Below are positions 14,072 to 26,533 of a stretch of 64,000 nt of DNA, one piece after another (the first letter of the stretch is position 1; each line of letters opens with the position of its first letter). The translations under genes and the position numbers were made by a program. This stretch comes from Hetaerina americana (lineage: Eukaryota > Arthropoda > Insecta > Odonata > Calopterygidae): positions 22,504,072-22,568,071 of the forward strand of contig JAKTNV010000001.1 of the NCBI GenBank assembly GCA_022747635.1, in the 5' to 3' direction. A model generated the notes under the pieces. The model was given only the letters and a program-made list of their open reading frames with translations. It was not told the origin of the DNA and did not search any database.

Positions 14072-15045
14072 AATCAATAGTAATTTCAGTTTTTCAGTGT
14101 TTATTTTGTCGTAAATTTTGCTTAGTACTGACGTCACGAATTGTGAGTATGAAAAATGATTTCTCACACAGCGATCGGTTCAGCAGTTGATTTTCCCTTG
14201 ACTAACGTACTGATTTCCCACCTAGAGAGCCCGAGTTCGAATCCAGGACGACTACTTTTTTTGCCTACGCAATACGGCGTGAAAGGATTTTTCCCTACCA
14301 GGTAGGTTATTTCTTAAAATTCGAGTTATTAATATTTATCCAAAATTTTAATTCGCGCCTGTATTTATTTTTGTATTCCTGATTTTCTCCAACCATGTCC
14401 TTCCAATTATTACAATGAGGCGAGAGTAACGAACGCCTACGGTGAACGAAAACACGATTCTTTAACTTGAGGATTCGTGAAAGATGAGAATTTTATAGTT
14501 CAAATTATAACTTCTCGCGCCACGACACCTTATAACCGCCGGTATCAAGGATATTTTGGGCACATGCAATGAAATATACATCGCGTCCCGTGTGTGTGAG
14601 GAACTAATTCGATGTAGATCAATAATAAATTCGTCCCTGTGATCCTTAAAAATACGTCGAAGATTATGGAGACGATGAAATGACTGCGTGCTGATTGCTG
14701 AGCTTTAAATTATTTATCACTCAAAACTGTTGTTCTGGGAACCTTAACCCTGGACATTGGAGCGGAAAAGGAATAGCGAAGAGGGTCGATAGTCTTGGGA
14801 GTCGAATTTAATGAAGTACATATTTCTTTTCTTCCATTCAAATGTTCTCAGCAGACAAGTTTCCGTTTTCGATGCCAGTGAACCCAATTTAACTGTTTGA
14901 GGAAATTGCGGTTCGGGCATTTCGTTCGGGAGTGAGTGTCGAAAATAAAAGATCTGCCAAAGAGATAGGTGCGCTACCGAAAATACTAAATTCACAAGAC
15001 CAGCATTACGAGGGTAGGCTGAAAACTAATCCACACATGCTTGCA

Positions 15046-15337
15046 GACCACAAACAACATAAACTTCAGAAGCACTCCTGGTGGCATGTGGAAGTAACAT
15101 TCCCCCTCAACACGCATGCGCAGGTTTGAGGTCGTTACACTCATCCAGTGTATTTTGAGAAGTGTTGCACGCTCCTTAACTCGCGTTGTCATAGTACTAG
15201 AACACGTCTCCATACTTCCGCTTCTCAAAATACACTGGATGAATGTAACGACCTAAAACTTGCGCAGGTGTGTTGAGAGGGAATGTTACTTCCACATGCC
15301 AGCAGAAGTGCTTCAGAAGGTCATTTTGTTTGTGGTC
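15046..15337. repeat. Foldback element with about 117-bp arms
   Basis: The left arm 15046-15162 is the imperfect reverse complement of 15221-15337. Shared blocks include CATGTGGAAGTAACATTC, GTCGTTACA and CATCCAGTGTATTTTGAGAAG, separated by a 58-bp spacer. No transposase is inside, so it is a non-autonomous foldback or MITE-like element, or two inverted copies of a short repeat. Confidence 0.85.
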
Positions 15338-16959
15338 TACAGATATGGAAAAACCAGGACGTAATTCTTTACCTTGCAATTGGATTTTTTGTAGTATGAC
15401 ATGGACGGCGAAATACCTGAAGGTGCTTCGATTAGATCTTGGACGAAGATAAAACCTTACGGTGGCTAACGAGGTATTAATTAATTAATTATGTCCAACT
15501 ACGCTGGCCTCAATTTAAGTCATCGTGCCTACTGTATTGTCGATTAACATTTGCTCGCCATCAGGTTTCTTCGGGATCTGAATCATATAGCATTTTACAC
15601 AACATCCATGCCCAAGGCGGAAATATAACTAATATTCAGTTTTGCTTGGTAGGGAATGGCAATCTTTAAACACGGTGGGGTTAAATTCTCGCAAAAAAAT
15701 TCTAAACCTAATTCTCCACAAAATTCGACGTTTCGTATAGCATCAACGGTGCCTTCAAATGTGAACAGAAGGATCCTGCACTCAAAGAAATGTATATATA
15801 TATGCATACTCCATGCATTTGGCATGCCTCCCAATGGCAACCGCACTTATCTTTCACACTAAAGCAGCCGTACTACAGACGAGAAAATTCTGGTGTCGGT
15901 TGCATTTATAACGGATGAGCGCGTTGGTGAGCGCGGTGGGTGACCTTCGGCAATCACCGTTCCAGTAAAAAATATTACCGGTGCTACACACCCCAAGTGT
16001 ACTCCCTGTTGTGTGACGCCTATTACTTCCTCTGAATGAAATTTTAAGGCGAAATTACTTCATTTGTTAGCGTTTGGATATTTCGAGCTTTCATCCTTTT
16101 GAATAATTAGCGAATCAGAAAATCTTTCAAAAGCGAATCTTCTCGGGTATAAAATTACGATGGTTTTAAACAATTAGGAAGATAAATACTAAGTTTAGGA
16201 AATTCCAATAGAATCATCTTCTAACATCTATCGAGCCTACGACCTAATTCATTTGTTAGCAGAGTATGAAAAATGTACGGTGATATAAGCATAATATGTA
16301 TGCACGCATACTTGGGATTAGCTTTGAGAGAGACCATTTTCCTTTCCAGGGTGAAATTACCGAGGTCAGTTTGCGAACGCGTTATTATATGTTAAAGTAA
16401 TTGACTGCCATGATTAATCCCTGGATACGTATTTAATTTTGACAATTCAAATTGAATATTGCATAAGGGCAGATACTTAAGTACTGTACTCCTCCATTAA
16501 TGGAGCAAATCGCCGTCATACTATCCAAAAAGAGGAAAAGGCATTAGAGTGAAGCTACCAACGTGAGAATCACTCCCCGATAGCCACTGGGTCCAATCCA
16601 TCCCGCCAAAGGAGCCACTCTTTCGGTCCGCCAGCCACCTCGTTGGTATGTCATCATCCCTTTTTAAGAAGGTCCTTAAATAGACCAAAGTCTTCTTTTC
16701 ACTCGCCATCCTCGATCTTTGGGTTTATAGTAACCGTCCAAAGGTTTCTCTATTCAACGGTTGAAAATATGAGGGCCCCTTCATTATCTTTCCTACGTGT
16801 CCAATGAGGGAAGTGCTCACATCCGGCTAGTCTCCACCGTGTCGTGTGACGAAACATCAGGGTGCACAGAACTCTAAAAAGCTCGAAGTGTGCCGACTGA
16901 CATTTTTTACGCAATAATCTTCTGGTGTTGCAGAGGGGCATTGGGGCAGAATGGGCATT

Positions 16960-16987
16960 CTGATGATGACGGCCGTGCCGTCGAAAC
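16960..16987 (+). other. Hammerhead-ribozyme-like core (Penelope-type end)
   Basis: CTGATGA at 16960-16966 is followed by GACGGC (16968-16973), a CGT loop, GCCGTC (16977-16982) and GAAAC (16983-16987). That is the CUGAUGA core, a perfect 6-bp helix II and the GAAA box of a hammerhead ribozyme. Such motifs are known from terminal repeats of Penelope-like elements. The cleavage-side helices are not clear, so activity is uncertain. Confidence 0.7.
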
Positions 16988-17027
16988 ATCAAAACTACAT
17001 ATGTGAGTGACGATTCCCCAACGTCCT

Positions 17028-17250
17028 TACAGTCTCGACTTGGCACCAGAAGACTTTCCTATTCCCAAAAACTAAATCCCCCTCGATAGACTAATGGATC
17101 TTACGGAATCTGCCTACCAGGGAGCCTTCGAGTCGTGCAAAAGCCGCTGGCAAAAGTGTGTCGACGCTCAAGGGATGTATTTTTGAAGAATGTTGAGGCA
17201 TTGTAACAATATGTGAAATAAATCTATTTTCCTATACTTTTCATACAAGT
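17028..17250 (+). pseudogene. Mariner transposase C-terminal relic
   Basis: From 17028 the reading YSLDLAPEDFPIPK matches the last catalytic Asp region of mariner transposases. After a frameshift, AYQGAFESCKSRWQKC and AQGMYFE match the usual C-terminal end. It is followed by an AATAAA at about 17217. Only the C-terminal part survives. It abuts the hammerhead-like fragment at 16960. Confidence 0.7.
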
Positions 17251-18554
17251 CATCTACTGACACAATTTTCCAGGAGGAAAAAATGGACCACCCCAATGGA
17301 AGCGCTCATGGCGGAGGTGGAATCATAGCGTGAAAAAATCGTACATATCTACATATTTTCAGAAGTAACCAAAGTTTCAACTTTCCGGAGTGAGTAGTAC
17401 GTCAGAAAATTATTATAAGACCTTAGGACTTGAACTCATCTCACAATTCGAAGGAGCGTTTTCTTAGAATGATTGCTCCTCCTCCACTCGCCTTTATTCC
17501 GCCTCTCTAGACATGCAACTCACGATCGACCCCTTGCCACATCCCAATCACTCGCAACGCAAAAGAATTCGCAAGGATATACAAGTGATCTCTCCGTTAA
17601 AATAAAACCTTGTATGAATGGTTTCAAAATACCAATGCATACAGAACAAACATTGTTGCGTTGAAAATAGAATAAATATTGCCGTGTTTGTATCTAACAA
17701 CGCGGAATGGCGGTTCAAGCTTACATCTCAACAGACGGTGACTGCGAACCAAGGGTATTGCCATTCTTCAGCGATTTATTTGCTAGAGGAATTCACGCAA
17801 AAGCCTCACGCATTAGTGAATTCGTAAATTAGACCACGCGAGGGAAGATAAATGCCGTACATTCAAGGTCAAGAATCCTATGGGCAGTTACACAAGGTTG
17901 CCAAAATGAAGCGCCGTCGGAAAGCGGAGTGTTATTTTCCAAGCCACGGTAATTTTATGAAAGGTTTACTATAAAAGGTATGTCGTAGACAAAATTAATT
18001 AGTAAGTGGGATATGTGTAATCGGAAGACGACTTAAAGAGCCTTTGTCAGTAGCTGGTCGATGGTGGAAAAACCAGGCGATGCAAGACATTATTCAAGAG
18101 CATATTAAAACCGGTCACAGATAATGTAATCCCAATTTTTAAAGAACTTAGTGTATTTAATGCTTTTCCGTGATAAATGAGGAAGCATATAGTATGAATT
18201 GGGCAATTGTAAAATTGCATGTTTTGCAAAACTATTACATACATTGCCGATAGTAGAAAACAATTGAAACTTATTCAAGAGTTGTCCAGAATGGTCAATT
18301 AAAAGCGCCCTTCTTTTTGAATGGAAACACACATTTAGTCATCAATGACGCAACTACTTGAGGTATCTTCCATCCGCGCACCTACTACCAGGTGATAATC
18401 ACGTCTTCACGAATGCATCGCACGAAACTAAAGCATGACGCAGTTGACCATGTACAGAGCGGATGTAGTAATATCGCAAAAACCGAGAACTCGTCCAAGT
18501 TCAAACTGAAAACAAATGAATTCAGAGAAACGCGGAAAAATGACTCTACTGCTA

Positions 18555-18680
18555 CTTCGGGGGAGACGTGAGCTGATCTGGAGACACGAGGCCGAGAATT
18601 TCAACGGGAACAGGGTTCGAATCTCGGTCAACGCGGATGATTTGTACACTGTTAAGCATTTGCTAAGGAGGTTGCATCCT
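18555..18680 (+). mobile_element. tRNA-like SINE head (family 2 related)
   Basis: AGGGTTCGAATCTCGGTCAA is a strong tRNA B box in its T-arm context. It is followed by a body start (GATGATTTGTACACT) resembling the segment after the head of the SINE at 57245-57440. The upstream A-box side is weak, so the boundaries are approximate. Confidence 0.45.
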
Positions 18681-18794
18681 CATTGCACACGAGTCAATGT
18701 GTCACAACAGTTCCTGTATTAATGACGAGAGATGGAAAGTTATGTAACAACCATTCACACGTAGGTTGTGAAGAGAAGCTATTTTTAACATCAG

Positions 18795-19060
18795 TATTTC
18801 AACACAAAGATTGGTCAACTGCAGCCCTCCGTTCTTCTCTCTTCAGTGTTAATTCCCTCCCTCACCCCCTGCAATCCTCTTTTTCTTCGTTTTATGCTCT
18901 TCTTGATTTGTCCTATGTTCACTTGTGTTTCGATCTTACCCTCAAATTTCCCTTCAATTAACTTTATAACTAATCAATGGTACCTGAAGGTGTGTCCGAT
19001 CCTTTATAGTTCTTCTTCTTTGCCGAAGAGTTCTCCATATGGTTCTTCATGAAGAAGAGG
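18795..19060 (-). pseudogene. RTE-like LINE 3' end, relic 3
   Basis: The minus strand ends in TTGAAATACTGATGTT, matching the LINE ends at 10571 and 63108. Upstream there is a decayed coding tail with GAAGAACCATATGGAGAACTC near 19054-19034. It is head-to-head with the plus-strand relic at 19080-19310. Confidence 0.55.
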
Positions 19061-19079
19061 CAACTACTATGTTCAAAGA

Positions 19080-19310
19080 ACAACGAAAGTTCCAAACAAG
19101 GAAGCAGTTCGTCAATACGTCAATACGGATCTACGACATGGAACATTGGAGAAGTGGGCGAGAGAAGAATAGAGGCATTCGAAACGGAGTTGTATGTAGC
19201 AGAGGAGAATACTGAAGATGAAACGAACAGACAAGAGTGAAGAAGGAAGAAGTAGTAGTATACAGAAGAGCAGAAGAGGAAAGGGCCCTATAGAAACTAA
19301 TATCTGATGT
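19080..19310 (+). pseudogene. RTE-like LINE ORF2 fragment, opposite orientation
   Basis: Reads TWNIGEVGERRIEAFETELY and then RRAEEERA, the conserved ORF2 C-terminal segment that precedes WKRMLKIKWTD in related elements. It is a mirror-image neighbour of 18795-19060, which suggests an inversion or two insertions. Confidence 0.55.
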
Positions 19311-19460
19311 GAATACATAGTTTTTAAGCACTCGTAAGAGCTTCTTATTAATTTTTGAAATGTGCTCTCTAAAAATTATTTTGGAATTGCACCGATTTCT
19401 TTTAACTAATGAGCAATTTTGGTTGTTTTCTGGCACAAATCAATTATTATGATGAATAAC

Positions 19461-19531
19461 GACACTTTGCTTTTCCACATAAAATATTTTTTTATTGCTC
19501 ATGAAAATTCTATTTGGAAAAGCAAAGTGTC
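19461..19531. repeat. Hairpin with 17-bp arms
   Basis: GACACTTTGCTTTTCCA at 19461-19477 is exactly complementary to 19515-19531, around an AT-rich loop of 37 bases. Confidence 0.85.
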
Positions 19532-19630
19532 TTCTTTGATCATGAAGGATTCTCACCATGTTGCGCCTAAAACTGTGTTATTTATGTAGGCAAAACCAAA
19601 ACTCTTATGTACTTGAGCAGATAATATTCG

Positions 19631-19690
19631 TTTTTCGTGAGAAATGAATGTTTTTCATGAGAAATAAATGTTTCTCATGAGAAATAAATG
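19631..19690. repeat. 20-bp tandem repeat, three units
   Basis: Units at 19631, 19651 and 19671 share TTTTTCATGAGAAATAAATG with one to three differences. Confidence 0.9.
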
Positions 19691-19857
19691 TTTATCCGCA
19701 CCATTAATAGCATTCTTCTGCTGCTAGTCCCTCCCCCCCGCCCCATCTGCCTTAGGGGCAGGTAGAGTAAAATATTTTATTTTCGAAGTCAATATTCACG
19801 AAAACGAGCGCAGGTAGATCCTATTTCGTCATCGTAAATTGATAAAAGGTAACTGTT

Positions 19858-19921
19858 ATATGTATGTAATATATATATAAATATATACATACACATTTCT
19901 ATATGTATATATATATATATT
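19858..19921. repeat. Interrupted (TA)n microsatellite
   Basis: TATATGTATGTAATATATA-type tract with ACATACAC interruption. Nothing coding is attached. Confidence 0.85.
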
Positions 19922-21022
19922 AAAATAGGTATGTATAATTATAGAAAATAAATTAACCTTTAATATACTTTTGAATCTTGATGCAACCTCCAAAATTCAA
20001 GCAGTTTCTAAGCGTTTCGAAAGAGATTACCGTCGACTCCAACTCGTTACGCATCTTGGGAGAACGTTTTGCGGTCAAAAGATTTGCACCATTGATTCGC
20101 CGAGTTTCAGAAATACCGCAAAAGAATGTCTACGATACAACGCAACGCAGAGAAAAAGACGAGACGAATGCAAACATTCTCGAGATTCTCTCGGAGATCG
20201 AATTGAAATCGACCACAATGGGTTTGGTCACCCCCGGTCGTTTCGATAGAACGCCTTTTCCCCCCTCCCCCCTTTTTGCTCCTGTTGTGAAAACTGACTC
20301 AACGGCTATTTCGACTTACGGCCTTGAAAACGTGAGGCTTGACCGATTCATGCAAAGCGGATGACGAGATGGTATTCTACCACTAAAGACAACGCGGACA
20401 CAAATTGCGTCCGGCATAGTCAACGTCACCGTCGCTCACGCCCTCGTGATGCTACGGAAATGATGACGAATGGTGACGCTTAACGTTCTTCTCTCGTGGT
20501 GGTGGCGGCTAATCAATGAACTCTTAGGAGTTATCTCAGGTCCTACAGATCTGGCACGTAGCCAGAAAAGGAACCAAGGGGGATATCGACCATCCTGTAG
20601 TACGTAAGTGTTTTGCCTTAGGGTTCGAACGTATCCCAATGCTTTTCTCGAGACCAGGAGTTGATAGTAAGATATGATTGGCTTAAAAATCCGCGGCAGA
20701 TACTTCTAAACAAATAAAACAGAGATGATTGCACGGTGTGAATAGCGTTTTCAACAAGCATGACGCCTTTGAGCGTCAAGAAAAGTTTTAGATCTCAGTT
20801 TTTTTTTCCATTTGGAGGTTTATCACGCCCATAACGAAATTCATCGTCGATTGAGTGTGAGACATGCGTTGTTGTTGTCCTCTGGATGCGAGCATAAAAT
20901 GTGCAATACGATAATCCAGAAAAGGTCGACCAAACGTCGTGTGAAAATGAACCCAAGAAAACTCGGCCACTTAATAGTCTATTTTCTCAATGGGGAAAAA
21001 TATTTACCACTCCTACAGAGCC

Positions 21023-21073
21023 CAGCGTCGACACCATGATCCTGGTGGCCATGGGATCATGGCGTCGACGCTG
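21023..21073. repeat. GC-rich 20-bp-arm hairpin
   Basis: The arm at 21023-21042 (CAGCGTCGACACCATGATCC) pairs with 21054-21073, with one mismatch in 20, around the 11-base loop TGGTGGCCATG. Its GC content contrasts with the surroundings. Confidence 0.9.
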
Positions 21074-21640
21074 TGAAAGATGCAAACGCCTAAAGAGAGA
21101 TTACACGAAGAAGTAACAGACTTTTGAATCCTCAGTTGCAAGGAGATCGTCAGAAAGCAATTAGGAGACTTCCAGAACTTGAAGGATCATCATAGAAAGC
21201 TTTTGCTGTTCCCGAAATACGCCATCTTGAAATTTCTGTTTATGCTATGAAAGCGGGTATACTGTTGCCACGGATACGACTGAGAGAAACTATAAACAAA
21301 CAAATGCAGGTTTTTATTACGGAGAAACCGCTTTAAACCAATCACGAATCAATTTGCGACCTCACACATCTAGAACGTTAGAGGGATTGTAGAATGGTTG
21401 TTGAAGACAGCGTTAAAGTGCGTCAATATCGGCCATTCACGTGCATGCTAAATTGACACTTGTGAGAGAATAATAAGAAGCAAAAAGGTGGCGAATTGGA
21501 GTGCTGGACCACTTGCATCTTCAATGAGTGACCTTATTACTTTCTCGGAAAACAAGGCTGGGAGACTTGGTCCAAAGTTAAGTTGCTGAATCGCCTAGCA
21601 GTGATTTATTATTCGTCTGTCGTGTCTCGTTTACGACACG

Positions 21641-21685
21641 TTATTTATGTATCGGGTTATTTATGTATCGGGTTATTTATGTATA
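21641..21685. repeat. 16-bp tandem repeat, about 2.8 units
   Basis: TTATTTATGTATCGGG repeats at 21641 and 21657, with a partial third unit at 21673. Confidence 0.9.
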
Positions 21686-23269
21686 CTGAATCAGATCGAA
21701 GACAGCAAATCGACAGCAGGAAACATGAAAAATTTATCATGTAAATCTGACATTTAAGCCTGTTAAAATCATATCATGAACTCCATCGAGATAGTGTAAA
21801 TTGTAACTTAAAACGCATCATCAATGCGTAATAAAATAATGATGCGTAAATAAAATGAAAGATAAAGCTTTTCTCGGAGGTAGCCTTTAAGAGAGTTAAT
21901 CGTGTCAAATTTGAACACATTTAGGAAAAAGTCGCATTAGTCCAACGACATATAATGCGAAATTTACCAACACATGTTTTTACATCAATCACATCAAAGA
22001 GATTTTTGATATCTAAGATGTTCAGACGCATGGATGACACTTAAGGACCGTTCAAGCATGATTGAAATGCCCTTTGCCTGTACGCTATAGGTCATCAGCA
22101 TACTTGGTCGTCATGGATTCCAGGGGAATAATTAGTTGGACAAGACAGTAAGCAAGGTTCGAACCCAATTACGAATAATAATAATTGTATCATAGAAAAC
22201 ACTAAAATTGTAGTTACGTTCGTCACTTACTTATCTAATATTTGCGGGAATGGGGATGTGGGGGGTACGCACTGTACTGGCTTCCAACCCCGAGGGTACG
22301 GGTATGAACCCCGGACAAGGCCGGTTTTTTTTTTCAGTTGTATCCCGATCCCTACTTGGAATGCTATATAAGATATAGTACTGTTACCAATTAAAACACG
22401 AACAAGTTTACGTAATGACGTGAGCCGACAAAAGAATGTAGACTTCGAAAAGATTAACATTTGAACCGGGGTGGAGTGGGGTAAAACATCTCCACCAGAA
22501 ACCCCACTTCATTAGTGAGGAGATTTTTTTTGGTCCATAAACTAATTGCCTAAATTCAAGTCTAGAGCCATAAACATAATTTGTACATCTAATTAAGTGC
22601 ACACCTGACCACGCGTACAATGAAAAATACAATAAAATTCTTCCATTCGTCGAAATCTAGTTGAAAACACGTATAACACGTGATTACTGCCGGCAAGAAG
22701 AAGTTTTTTATGACAGCAGTTAACGATACAAAATTATGAAAATTAAAGTATTACCATCGATTAAATTAAAGCATTAAAACTTTATGGACAATAGATGTGG
22801 TCATTTCGGGCATAAATTAATTGTGATAATAAAATAGAACGTTTCTTTGATTAAATTATAGACACACTAAAAAAACTCTCCAACATGATTCTCTGTGGCA
22901 TTGTCGATTGATGCTCGCGTCTTCGTTTTCGACAGCTGGCAGTAAAAAGAAATTAATTAGCATCTTTCCAACCACACACACACAAATAAAACTCCCACAT
23001 CGTTTCTCATTTCTCTTCCCATCAAACTTCAATTGGAATATGATTGCGAAATGAGATGACGAGTTTATTGGAAAATAGCCGATAGCACGTGAATTACACA
23101 GTGATGAATTGCTGGACTAAAAAAGGCGCGGTTCCTTCCAAAGCCGTGTGTATTCATGGAAACAAAGAGTTTGGGGTCTTGAATGACTCGTTTGGCGCCA
23201 TTCCCGAGTGCTCGTATCGTGGAAAATGGGGGGAAAAGTCGGACCCTACGGGCGTTTGTGGGGAAGGGA

Positions 23270-23500
23270 GTCGGGGGAGGCGCTGGGAAATGCGGCAGAG
23301 AGAGAGAGAGAAAAACCGAGTTTTTTGAGTGTTGGCGTGTCTGGGAAGAAGAAACCACTCTCCGTAGTAGGGGAGGAGGGGTGGGAATGGTGTTGGAGAA
23401 GGGAGGGTGGGCTGCAGGAGAGGGGTGGAGGGAAAGGGGCGAAAATAGGAGGGGGGAAGGAGGATAAGGAACGTGGAATGGAGGAGGAGGATGATACCAG
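23270..23500. repeat. Polypurine (GA/GGA-rich) tract
   Basis: Long nearly pure purine run on the plus strand, including GAGAGAGAGAGA and repeated GGAGG and GGAAGG. It inflates open reading frames on both strands. I see no protein family in them. Confidence 0.8.
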
Positions 23501-25140
23501 CAGCGCCTCACTGGGCCTGCTGAAATGGAGCGGATTCGGCGAGGATATTTCTGTTTGTAAGCTTTGGAATCTTTGTCTACTTAGTTACATTAAACGCATT
23601 TTTTTCGCTGAAATGAGTATTATATGACGAAATTGTACGATGCAATACAGGGTCTGTACAAAAAAGATGAGTCTGGTCTTGCTACGCGCGAACTGCTTGA
23701 CGTATCATAATCAGTGAGGTATTGCCTGCTAGCGGCGTCTGTGACAATTAAAACACCGCCTTGCTTGTGACCCTATCTCGACTTGTCTCCGCACAACAAC
23801 GATTCTTGCCCGAGCACAGTGAATATTATAGCAGGCCTCGAAATCAGCAACTTAGGACAACATACCCAGTTTATGGGATGGGAAGGTCACCGAAAAAGAC
23901 TCGGATGAAAGGTTGAAGATTATTTATGTGGTAAGGGTACAATGAATCTGAAGTCATTAAGTTCGGAATTCTGATCCCAAAGGGAAAGAAACCTTGGCAT
24001 CGAGACCCTGATGCAGGTAAATATGCCAGCATTTCTACTAGATGCAGTGATATTCGCATATGGGATAAGGATCATGATGAACTTTCTCAGTGCCTCGTTA
24101 CCCGTCACTGATACCTGGACGTAATGTAGTCCCGATATTCAAACCTTATAAAACGATGTGAATCGATCATCTTCGATCGATTTTTTTCGAAAGATCACAT
24201 TCGCGTGATTCGAATCGATCGACCTATCGATCCATGTCTTTGCTTCAAGGGGAGGAAAGGGACGACAGGGAGGGTGGGGGAAACAAATGAGGGCGGAGAG
24301 GCGAAAACAAATGAAAAGAACAAGACGAACGAAGAAAGAGCGTAGCATGCGGAGGAGGAACGACAAAAGAGGAAACTTGTGTCGACTTCCCAGTCATCTA
24401 GGGACGGGAGAAGACGACCCCCCGTCCCCTCCTTCCGGAGGACAACAGCCGTGAATGCATCAGCGAAGAAGAAGAATAAATGGGGGAATGGCCGGGAGAG
24501 GAATGCGTTCGGTGCGTGTCTCCATGATGAATTGATCGCCTACAAATCGGAGGAAAACTGGGGTACGCCCAGTTGGTGGATCTAGAACACCACAGCGACC
24601 ATCACCCTCCCACCCCCATCTCTCCCCTCATCATTGACCAAAAGCTTAAGACCAAGCCGCCGTGTTTACTCTCCGCCCCCGCGAAGGGAAGACCGTCGAC
24701 CCGAAAATAAATGAATTTTTTTATATCAGCCCGCACATTCGGGATAATCGTGAAGCAATTAATTGAATTGATGGGAGGCAATCATTTTTTTAAAAATCCT
24801 TTTGAGTCACTCTTAAAGAGAACCTCGCGCGACGCTTCAAAGAGTGGGCGAGTGTATAACATAAAATCTTTACCGAAGAAAAAATAATTTAATTTGATTA
24901 TCACTCGACTCGGAACGAAATTCACATAAATCACCTAATACACATACCGACACTAAACTATATAAAAAATAGTCAAATCTAAAACTGCAACGCTTTTTTT
25001 GCTACGATCATTTTGTTCAAGAGCGAGAAGTTGAAGAGCTTTTTCAAACGATAAAATGTAGTCATCCTGTATATAACAGTCTAATTTTTGAACGAAGAAC
25101 AATTTTCGAATTCAAATCGCTCGTATCAACCTCTATCAGG

Positions 25141-25141
25141 T

Positions 25142-25236
<95 letters not shown>

Positions 25237-25237
25237 A
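25141..25237. repeat. (TA)n microsatellite
   Basis: About 95 bases of nearly pure TA, just upstream of the inverted repeat at 25263-25596. Confidence 0.97.
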
Positions 25238-25262
25238 AATTAAACAAAAATAAAAATTTAAA

Positions 25263-25596
25263 TAAAAATTATCTCCATTTCCTTTCCTCTTTAATTTCGC
25301 TCAATACTTCTAATTGCTCTTCTTGTCCATAGTAATAATATTAACATATAATAATGCTATAAGTTTATGCCAGTGTCTGATCGATATCTTGATATCTTTC
25401 TGGACAGCTGTCAATGACTAAACAAATGTCTTTAGATAAAAATAAATATGTATATATAAAATATACAATATATATAATATATATCTACAGTATATTATAT
25501 ATATTTATTATATGTTAATATTATTATGGACAAGAAAAGCAACATAGAAGTATTGAGAGAAATTAAAGAGGAAAGAAAATGGAGATAATTTTTAAT
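25263..25596. repeat. Inverted repeat with about 90-bp arms around a TA-rich spacer
   Basis: 25263-25353 is the near-perfect reverse complement of 25507-25596. Shared blocks include TTATCTCCATTTCCTTTCC and TTGTCCATA..AATATTAACATATAATA. The spacer is about 153 bases, including TA-rich 25447-25520. The right arm is the beginning of the LINE relic at 25525-25850, so the left arm is an inverted piece of the same LINE. Confidence 0.85.
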
Positions 25597-25850
25597 TTAA
25601 AGGGATGGAGAATAGGAATATTAACTTTGTTGGAATTGTTCCCAGACATAACTTCCTGGAAAATCTAATGGAGGTGAAAATAATAGAAAAAAAGAAGAGG
25701 AAAGCCATGAAAGAAATTTATAGATGATATACAAAGTACTATGAGAGTAACAACCTACAATGAACTGAAAAGAACGTCAATGGAGACCAATGGCTGCAAT
25801 GACTAGGCTCCGCCTTTAAATGATGAATATTAATGTTATTAAGATGTTGC
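25525..25850 (+). pseudogene. LINE ORF2 C-terminal relic (RTE-like)
   Basis: In shifting frames it gives EVLREIKEERKW, NFLENLMEV-like sequence (25656-25675), then FIDDIQSTMRVTTYNELKRT and W-x-P. These match the last conserved blocks of RTE-type ORF2 proteins. Stops and shifts show it is dead. Its 5' part is mirrored at 25263-25353. Confidence 0.6.
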
Positions 25851-26533
25851 TTGGAAAGATGTATTTTAAAAAGGAAGTAGCTAAATATTATAAAATCATC
25901 GTTTTTTTTCAGCACGAGTAGCGACAGGGCGAGTGACGTTGTCCTCGTATTACACCCATTAAAGTTTTTGTTTCCTGCCTCCCCCTGTATCCGGGAATGC
26001 AAGACACGTGACAAAAAATATAAAGAAACTCCCTGCGGTCCGCTCGAAACTCAAAACGAGGGTCACAGTGGCTACACATGATGACATTTGGTTCCATTAC
26101 ATACGGAAGACTTCATTCGTTCTTCTTGATAAATCTGCGCATGATGCGTAGAGGGACGAAGCAAGTTCAGAGAACAAGGCAAGGGAACGTCGTGCATTCT
26201 AAGATCAGTTCCGTGTAACTTTATCCACCATTTCCCTCGTTCATTGTCGCGTACAGTGAAAGACATTCATTTCCCGAAAGAGTTTGACGCCTTTTATTCC
26301 TTCATTCGAGGTTATGAATTGCTTCCGGACTTCGAAGTGTGAAGACAAGCATGGAAATTGTGTGAAATCAATAACTCCCTAAATGTTAATTGGTCGGATT
26401 GTAATTAAATGGACTTAATATGTTTTTCTTCTGTCAAAAAAAATCAAAAGGGACTGCTTATATTGATGCTTTAATCCGTTGAAAATTCCGCTTTTATTTC
26501 AGGACATACGGAAAACATAAAATGGCTCAAATC

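Noticed and set aside
14190..14260. GAGTTCGAATCCAGG as a SINE head
   Set aside because: The B box is good, but I could not find an A box or a body matching the other SINE copies, so it is not annotated.
19971..20364. 128-codon plus-strand open frame
   Set aside because: No recognisable domain, no convincing splice or promoter context, and composition like the surrounding non-coding DNA.
22230..22330. GGGTATGAACCCC as a tRNA B box
   Set aside because: Not a proper B box, with no matching A box at the right distance and no repeat partner in the window.
23065..23511. Long open frames on both strands
   Set aside because: Caused by a polypurine tract that lacks stop codons; Pro/Ser- or Gly/Glu/Arg-rich nonsense.
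23645..23720. CAGGGTCTGTACAAAAAAGA as a mariner terminal repeat
   Set aside because: Resembles one, but no transposase or matching inverted end was found nearby.
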